8,867 nucleotides of DNA from Mycoplasmatota bacterium (GTDB lineage: Bacteria > Bacillota_I > Bacilli_A > RF39 > UBA660), in assembly GCA_012840755.1 (NCBI GenBank), contig DUWA01000117.1:1-8867 (forward strand), given 5' to 3'. A program made the translations under genes and the position numbers. Within the stretch, counting starts at the first letter, position 1. Every line of letters begins with the position of its first letter. The notes beneath the pieces were generated by a model. It searched no databases. It saw only the letters and a program-made list of their open reading frames with translations, and had not been told where the DNA came from. Below, piece after piece: positions 4,661 to 8,867 of this stretch.

Positions 4661-6627
4661 TATTCTTCAATTTTAACTGTTGGAATCGAATCATCAAGAG
4701 AAGCTTCTTTATTAGTTGGTTCAGTTCCTTTAATATAATACATAATTTTTTTATTTTTGGTATTATTAGTTGCTAATTTCCCTGATATTGGATCAACTAA
4801 GACTCCGACAACATTAGAAGGTAATTGATACCAGTTGTCTTCTTTATCTTTTAAATAAGACTCCATAGAATCAACCCATGCGTTTTTAATAGCTAAACCA
4901 TCACTTGGGATTGTTGGTTTATTATCATCATATCCAGTCCATATCCCAATAATAAGATCTTTATTGTAACCAAATATCAAATGATCAGTATCAGTTGTTC
5001 CTGTTTTTACAGCATATTTTTTTGTCATTTTATATGATATATTGTAACAAGTTGGGTAATTATAATCTATTAAGTCTCTTGAATATGTAGTAGTTAATAA
5101 TTCATTTAAAACATAAACTAAGCTTTTATTAAGAACTAACTCTTTTTCCTCTTTAAATTCATATAAAACGTTTCCTTCTAAATCCTCAACTCTTTGTATT
5201 AAGTGAGGTGTTATGTTATATCCTTCATTGGCAAATGTACTATAAGCCTTAGTCATCTCCATTATATTTAATTCGTATGAACCTAAAGCTAATGAAGGAA
5301 CAGCTTCTATAGGACTTGTAATACCAAGCCTTTTTGCAGTTTCAACAAGTGTTTCTTCACCTAAAAACAAATGAGTTTTTACAGCATATATATTATCAGA
5401 ATATGCAATAGCTGTTGCCATACTTATAGGCTTATTTGGATATTCATCACCATAATTTTGAGGGGAATAAGTTTTATCTTCTGAAAATGTAAAGATTGTT
5501 TTTTCAGATCTAAAAGTTGTTGATGGAGTAAAACTATTTTCTAAAGCTGCATAATATAAAAGTGGTTTCATAGTTGAACCTACCTGTCTTTTACTTTTTA
5601 TTGCCCTGTTAAATTGGCTTACGGAATAGTCTCGTCCACCAGTAAGTGCTGTAACAGCTCCTGTATTAGGATCCATTGCAATAGCAGCAACCTGTATTTC
5701 TTTATTGCCCTCTAGGTTTTTATTTATACTATCTTCTATCGATTTCATAGCATTGGGATCCATGTTAGTAAATATCTTAAGACCACCTATTTCTAAAAAA
5801 GTCTTTGGGATTGTTTCAAGTTTTTTCAACTCATGTATCACTGCATCTTGATAATACATAATCATAGATGATTTGTTTTCTTTATTGCTACCAACTAATA
5901 TTAGTTCTGTTTCTATAGCTTCATTTTTATCTTTTTCAGATATAAAACCATTTCTAACCATCGAAGACAAGATTAATGCTTGTCTTTTTTTAGCTTCTTC
6001 AAAATTAGAAAGTGGTGAGTAATTGGAAGGTGACTTTGGGATACCAGCAAGAATTGCTGCCTCAGCCAAATTCAAATCACTAGCACTTTTATCAAAATAA
6101 TATTTACTAGCATTTTCAATTCCAAAAATACCTCCGTAATTAATAGTATTTAAATAGCCCTCTAGAATTTCTTCTTTACTATATTGTGTTTCCAGTCTAA
6201 TAGTAAGCCATGCCTCTTCAAATTTTCTTTTCCATGTCTTACCGAAATCCAAAAAAAGATTTTTGGCATATTGCTGTGTTATAGTTGAGGCACCTTGTAC
6301 TTTAGCACCATTAATTATATTAGTGTACATGGCTTTTATAATTCGTAAAAAATCAAATCCTTGATGCTTAAAAAAATGTTTATCTTCTATGGATATAGTA
6401 GCATTTATTATATCATCTGACATCTCCGAAAGAGCAATCCAATCATTTTTTCCATTGTTTTCAAACAGATTTTTATTTATATCATAAAAAAAATAACTGT
6501 TTGCTGATTTTATTGGTAATTTACTTGTAAAACTCGCTATGACATAAATACCAATATATAAAGAAATAAATATTAATAAACTGAATATTCCTAATTTTAT
6601 TAACTTCTTTTTCTTAGTAGTCTTTAT
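4660..6627 (-). CDS. class A penicillin-binding protein (PBP1A-like), apparent ATA start
   Basis: A bifunctional peptidoglycan synthase of about 655 residues. A Lys-rich cytoplasmic tip (KTTKKKK) and one membrane anchor (about 12-33) come first. The GT51 glycosyltransferase follows: catalytic Glu81 in EDKHFFKHQGFD, GASTITQQYAKNL, RKFEEAWLTIRLE, and KEEILEGYLNTINYGG. The transpeptidase domain has STMK (Ser351, Lys354), SDN (410-412) and KTGT (541-544). All catalytic motifs are present, so the gene is not a pseudogene. The first ATG (6423-6421) would lose the anchor and begin only 12 residues before the catalytic Glu. Upstream the frame is open to a stop at 6642-6640 with no ATG, GTG or TTG. 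GGGGTGAT (6638-6631) lies 3 nt before ATA (6627-6625), so I place the start there. It reads divergently from ywiB. Confidence 0.9.
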   Translation of the reverse strand: MKTTKKKKLIKLGIFSLLIFISLYIGIYVIASFTSKLPIKSANSYFFYDINKNLFENNGKNDWIALSEMSDDIINATISIEDKHFFKHQGFDFLRIIKAMYTNIINGAKVQGASTITQQYAKNLFLDFGKTWKRKFEEAWLTIRLETQYSKEEILEGYLNTINYGGIFGIENASKYYFDKSASDLNLAEAAILAGIPKSPSNYSPLSNFEEAKKRQALILSSMVRNGFISEKDKNEAIETELILVGSNKENKSSMIMYYQDAVIHELKKLETIPKTFLEIGGLKIFTNMDPNAMKSIEDSINKNLEGNKEIQVAAIAMDPNTGAVTALTGGRDYSVSQFNRAIKSKRQVGSTMKPLLYYAALENSFTPSTTFRSEKTIFTFSEDKTYSPQNYGDEYPNKPISMATAIAYSDNIYAVKTHLFLGEETLVETAKRLGITSPIEAVPSLALGSYELNIMEMTKAYSTFANEGYNITPHLIQRVEDLEGNVLYEFKEEKELVLNKSLVYVLNELLTTTYSRDLIDYNYPTCYNISYKMTKKYAVKTGTTDTDHLIFGYNKDLIIGIWTGYDDNKPTIPSDGLAIKNAWVDSMESYLKDKEDNWYQLPSNVVGVLVDPISGKLATNNTKNKKIMYYIKGTEPTNKEASLDDSIPTVKIEE

Positions 6628-6630
6628 AGT

Positions 6631-6638
6631 ATCACCCC
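6631..6638 (-). promoter_or_regulatory. ribosome-binding site deciding the PBP start (ATA codon)
   Basis: On the minus strand GGGGTGAT is followed by ACT and then ATA AAG ACT. The GGTGAT-N3-start spacing is identical to that of gerQ (GGGTGAT-TTT-ATG), lemA2 (AGGTGAT-GTT-ATG) and argS (GAGGTGAT-ATA-GTG). This points to the ATA at 6627-6625 as the initiation codon. Confidence 0.7.
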
Positions 6639-6651
6639 GCTATATATTAGT

Positions 6652-6682
6652 ATTATAAAAAAAAAATAAAATATGAGTGCAA
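6652..6682 (-). promoter_or_regulatory. promoter of the PBP gene
   Basis: On the minus strand TTGCAC (6682-6677) serves as a -35 box and TATAAT (6657-6652) as a perfect -10 box. The 19-bp spacer, rich in T, is somewhat long. The start point would be near 6645, leaving a leader of under 20 nt before the ATA codon. Confidence 0.55.
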
Positions 6683-6696
6683 TTTTTAATAAGTTA

Positions 6697-6705
6697 TGTT
6701 ATAAT
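6697..6705 (+). promoter_or_regulatory. extended -10 promoter of the ywiB-argS-rpoE operon
   Basis: TG (6697-6698), T, then TATAAT (6700-6705) match the extended -10 consensus exactly. The -35 position (about 6677-6682) reads GTGCAA, a poor match, and it overlaps the -35 box of the divergent PBP promoter. The predicted start is near 6712, about 23 nt before the ywiB ATG. AGGGTG at 6721-6727 is the ribosome-binding site. Confidence 0.6.
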
Positions 6706-6734
6706 TACAACTGATTAGTTAAGGGTGTTAAAAA

Positions 6735-7106
6735 ATGGAGAAAATAAAATTAAATTCGACATTGTTAAACATTAGTGAAAATGAAAAAAATATTTGCATA
6801 ACACAAGGGTTAAAAAACAATAATAGAATTATATATTATGATAATAATATAAAAGTATCTGTAGAGTACGATATCCACTTTTTAAAGATAACGCGGTCAT
6901 GCGAAGAATACATATTAAATATTTCATTAAGTAATAAAAAAAGTACTATAACTTATGATGTTAAAAGTATTGGTAAATTAAATTTTGAATGTAATTTAAT
7001 TAAATACAACATTTTTGATAATAGTATGGATGTAATATACGAAATTATTAATAGTGATGAAAAAATAAACAGATTTGAATTTAATCTACAATATGAGGTG
7101 ATATAG
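6735..7106 (+). CDS. ywiB: DUF1934 / YwiB-like beta-barrel protein
   Basis: A 123-residue, all-beta-looking protein with no signal peptide or membrane segment. Its strand pattern fits the DUF1934 family: IIYYDNNIKVSVEYDIHFLKITRS, then STITYDVKSIGKLNFECN, then a C-terminal strand ending in FNLQYEV. The family is small, calycin-like in fold and of unknown role. The gene name rests mainly on position, since DUF1934 genes commonly lie immediately upstream of argS in Bacilli, as here. Sequence identity to characterised members looks low. The start is ATG 6735. The stop codon TAG shares its last base with the GTG start of argS, so the two are translationally coupled. Confidence 0.7.
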   Translation: MEKIKLNSTLLNISENEKNICITQGLKNNNRIIYYDNNIKVSVEYDIHFLKITRSCEEYILNISLSNKKSTITYDVKSIGKLNFECNLIKYNIFDNSMDVIYEIINSDEKINRFEFNLQYEVI

Positions 7107-8782
7107 TGAATTATAAAGATGACATTATCGAACAAATTTATAATATTTTAGATGGAAAAATCGAAAAAGAAAATATTATTGTTGAAAAACCAAAAGATAG
7201 AAAAATGGCTGATTATGCAATTCCATGTTTTTCTTTTTCTAAGATATTAAGAAAAAGCCCTATAGTTATAGCAGAAGAGTTAAAAGATAAGATTGAAGGA
7301 TATGAAAAAGTCGAAGTTGTTAACGGTTATTTAAATATATTTTTAAAGAAAAAGGATACAATTAAGGAAATAGTAAAAGACATTATCGAAAAAAAGGATA
7401 GTTATGGAAATAAAAAGACAAAGAATAAAAACATAGTTATCGAATATTCTTCACCAAATATTGCAAAACCATTTGGAGTAGGACATTTAAGAAGTACAGT
7501 AATTGGTGAAGCATTGAAAAATATATCTATAAAAAATGGATATAATGTTATTACTATAAATTATTTAGGAGATTATGGTACTCAATTCGGTAAACTCATA
7601 TATGCATATCTCCAATGGGGAAATAAAGATGCTATGAAAGAAAATCCTATAGATGAATTAAGAAGGGTTTATGTGAAATTTCATGAAGAAGCAGAAAAAA
7701 ATCCAAGTTTAGATGAAGAAGGAAGAAAATGGTTCAAGCGACTTGAAGATAATGATGAATACTCTTTAAAATTATGGACACAATTTAAAGAGGCATCGCT
7801 CAAAGAATTTGAAAAAACCTATAACTTATTAGGAATTAATAATTTTGATTCTTACACTGGTGAAGCATATTACAAAGATAAAATGCAACCAGTAATAGAC
7901 GAATTAGAAGCTAAAAACTTACTTGAAATTAGTGAAGGTGCTACAATTGTTAGATTGGATGATAATATTGTTCCTGCATTAATTAAAAGATCAGATGGTG
8001 GAAGTCTTTATGTAACAAGAGATTTAGCTGCTGTATTTGATAGAAAAAATAATTATAAATTTGATAAAGCACTTTATGTTGTAGGAAATGAACAAACATT
8101 ACATTTTGAACAACTTAAGAAAATAGTTGAAAAAATGGGATATGACTTTTATAATGATATATGTCATATAAATTTTGGACTTGTACTTCAAAATGGTAAA
8201 AAAATGTCTACAAGACAAGGAAGAAGTGTTAAACTTCATGACGTTTTAGTGGAAACTATTGACCTTGCCTATAAATATATAGATGAAAAAAATCCTACAC
8301 TGGACAATAAAGATGAAATTGCTCAAATAGTTGGTGTAGGGGCAGTAATATTTAATGATCTTAAAAATTATAGATGTAATGACATTGAGTTTAATATAGA
8401 AGACATATTAAGATTTGAAGGTAATACAGGACCTTATATACAATATACCTATGCTAGAATTATGTCATTGTTAGAACATAAAAAAAATATTAAGCTTGAT
8501 TATGAAAAACTAGTAATTAATGAATATGAGTGGAATATAATATTTAAGCTATATGAATTTAATGATGCAATTGAGGCTGCTTATGAAAATTTCGACCCAT
8601 CAATCATAGCAAAATTATTATTAGATATAGCTCAAGATTTTAATAAAATGTATGCTAATGTAAAGATTATTAGTGATGATGCTAATAATACTGAATTTGT
8701 ACTTTCAATATGTGAAGCAACTTCTATTATAATAAAAGAAGGAATGCGTTTACTTGGAATAAAAGTTATAAATAAAATGTAG
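7106..8782 (+). CDS. argS: arginyl-tRNA synthetase
   Basis: A 558-residue class I synthetase of normal length that charges tRNA-Arg in the cytoplasm. The N-terminal tRNA-contacting (Add-1) domain covers about residues 1-85. The Rossmann catalytic core begins near SSPNIAKPFGVGHLRST (115-131). Its HIGH motif reads GVGH (124-127), with Gly at the first His position; Gram-positive ArgRS enzymes often vary there. NYLGDYGTQFGKL (152-164) is typical of ArgRS, and the KMSKS-like loop is KMSTR (366-370). The anticodon-binding DALR domain runs from about 440 (EGNTGPYIQYTYARI) to the end. The start is GTG 7106, with GAGGTGAT ending 3 nt before it inside the ywiB tail. It is followed after 10 nt by rpoE. 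Confidence 0.97.
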   Translation: MNYKDDIIEQIYNILDGKIEKENIIVEKPKDRKMADYAIPCFSFSKILRKSPIVIAEELKDKIEGYEKVEVVNGYLNIFLKKKDTIKEIVKDIIEKKDSYGNKKTKNKNIVIEYSSPNIAKPFGVGHLRSTVIGEALKNISIKNGYNVITINYLGDYGTQFGKLIYAYLQWGNKDAMKENPIDELRRVYVKFHEEAEKNPSLDEEGRKWFKRLEDNDEYSLKLWTQFKEASLKEFEKTYNLLGINNFDSYTGEAYYKDKMQPVIDELEAKNLLEISEGATIVRLDDNIVPALIKRSDGGSLYVTRDLAAVFDRKNNYKFDKALYVVGNEQTLHFEQLKKIVEKMGYDFYNDICHINFGLVLQNGKKMSTRQGRSVKLHDVLVETIDLAYKYIDEKNPTLDNKDEIAQIVGVGAVIFNDLKNYRCNDIEFNIEDILRFEGNTGPYIQYTYARIMSLLEHKKNIKLDYEKLVINEYEWNIIFKLYEFNDAIEAAYENFDPSIIAKLLLDIAQDFNKMYANVKIISDDANNTEFVLSICEATSIIIKEGMRLLGIKVINKM

Positions 8783-8792
8783 GAGGATTATT

Positions 8793-8867
8793 ATGAGTTT
8801 GAATTGTATGCCAAAAGAAGAACTTGAATTATTAACATATCCAGATATAGCTTATATGTTAATAAAA
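8793..8867 (+). CDS. rpoE: RNA polymerase delta subunit, N-terminal fragment (cut by window edge)
   Basis: Only the first 25 codons are in the window. The protein begins MSLNCMPKEELELLTYPDIAY. The pattern of a short polar start followed by 'leiAyxLlk' matches the HARE-HTH domain of the delta subunit, which in Gram-positive bacteria speeds RNA polymerase recycling and tunes promoter choice. The start is ATG 8793, 6 nt after a perfect AGGAGG (8781-8786) that overlaps the argS stop codon. ATG 8808 is a less likely internal alternative. Position directly after argS is common in Bacilli, and pyrG would be expected next, beyond the window. The assignment combines a short match with context. Confidence 0.72.
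   Translation, partial: MSLNCMPKEELELLTYPDIAYMLIK

Noticed and set aside
4660..6423. PBP gene starting at the first ATG (6423)
   Set aside because: It would remove the membrane anchor and start only 12 residues before the catalytic Glu of GT51, and it would leave 68 well-formed codons and a perfect ribosome-binding site unexplained.
6421..6660. PBP gene as a 5'-truncated or frameshifted pseudogene
   Set aside because: The frame is open through the anchor, all glycosyltransferase and transpeptidase motifs are intact, and promoter and ribosome-binding site are in place. Only the start codon is unusual.
7060..7106. T-box or other riboswitch controlling argS
   Set aside because: argS overlaps ywiB by one base, leaving no leader. 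The only intergenic space upstream, before ywiB, is too short for a T-box.
6953..7135. Open frame of 60 codons on the minus strand across the ywiB-argS junction
   Set aside because: It is antisense to two coupled genes, with no ribosome-binding context and no recognisable protein.
80..8782. TGA read as tryptophan (Mollicutes code)
   Set aside because: There is no in-frame TGA in any gene and Trp is read from TGG throughout. The standard code explains everything here, so only the absence of TGA stops is noted.

Overview
The window comes from an AT-rich, low-GC Gram-positive bacterium of the Bacilli type. Three things point there. A ywiB-like gene, argS and the start of rpoE (the RNA polymerase delta subunit, found only in Firmicutes/Bacilli) stand in a row. 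A GerQ-type spore coat protein gene is present. A class A penicillin-binding protein shows that the cell makes peptidoglycan. Extreme AT bias, very tight spacing and small operons suggest a streamlined gut-type lineage such as RF39, RFN20 or Erysipelotrichia-like uncultured Bacilli. That placement is inference, not demonstrated. No transposase, phage gene, CRISPR array, tRNA or rRNA is visible.

Layout, left to right. (1) 1-2780: a short leader, a canonical lemA gene, a strong terminator-like hairpin, then a large DUF2207 membrane protein with a Gly-rich tail, closed by a second hairpin. LemA and DUF2207 proteins are often neighbours and probably form an envelope-associated unit. (2) 2800-3810: gerQ, then a second, strongly diverged LemA paralogue with its own excellent promoter, ending in a terminator. 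(3) 3811-4660: pduL (a phosphate acyltransferase) with a translationally overlapping small four-cysteine DUF1450-like protein, ended by a bidirectional terminator. (4) 4660-6640, minus strand: a bifunctional PBP1A-like peptidoglycan synthase. (5) 6690-8867, plus strand: the ywiB-argS-rpoE operon, reading divergently from the PBP and running off the right edge.

The most striking point is the start of the PBP gene. Its first ATG (6423) would remove the membrane anchor. The open frame continues upstream through a clear Lys-rich/transmembrane segment to a stop at 6642-6640, and that extension holds no ATG, GTG or TTG. A perfect GGGGTGAT ribosome-binding site sits 3 nt before an ATA codon. That is the same GGTGAT-N3-start register used by gerQ, the second lemA and argS. 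The gene therefore appears to start at ATA, which is very rare, unless the assembled base is wrong.

The second theme is the gerQ/LemA neighbourhood. A spore coat gene sits between two LemA family genes and a DUF2207 gene, and the second LemA has lost the family's conserved juxtamembrane motif. All nine complete genes stop with TAA or TAG, never TGA.
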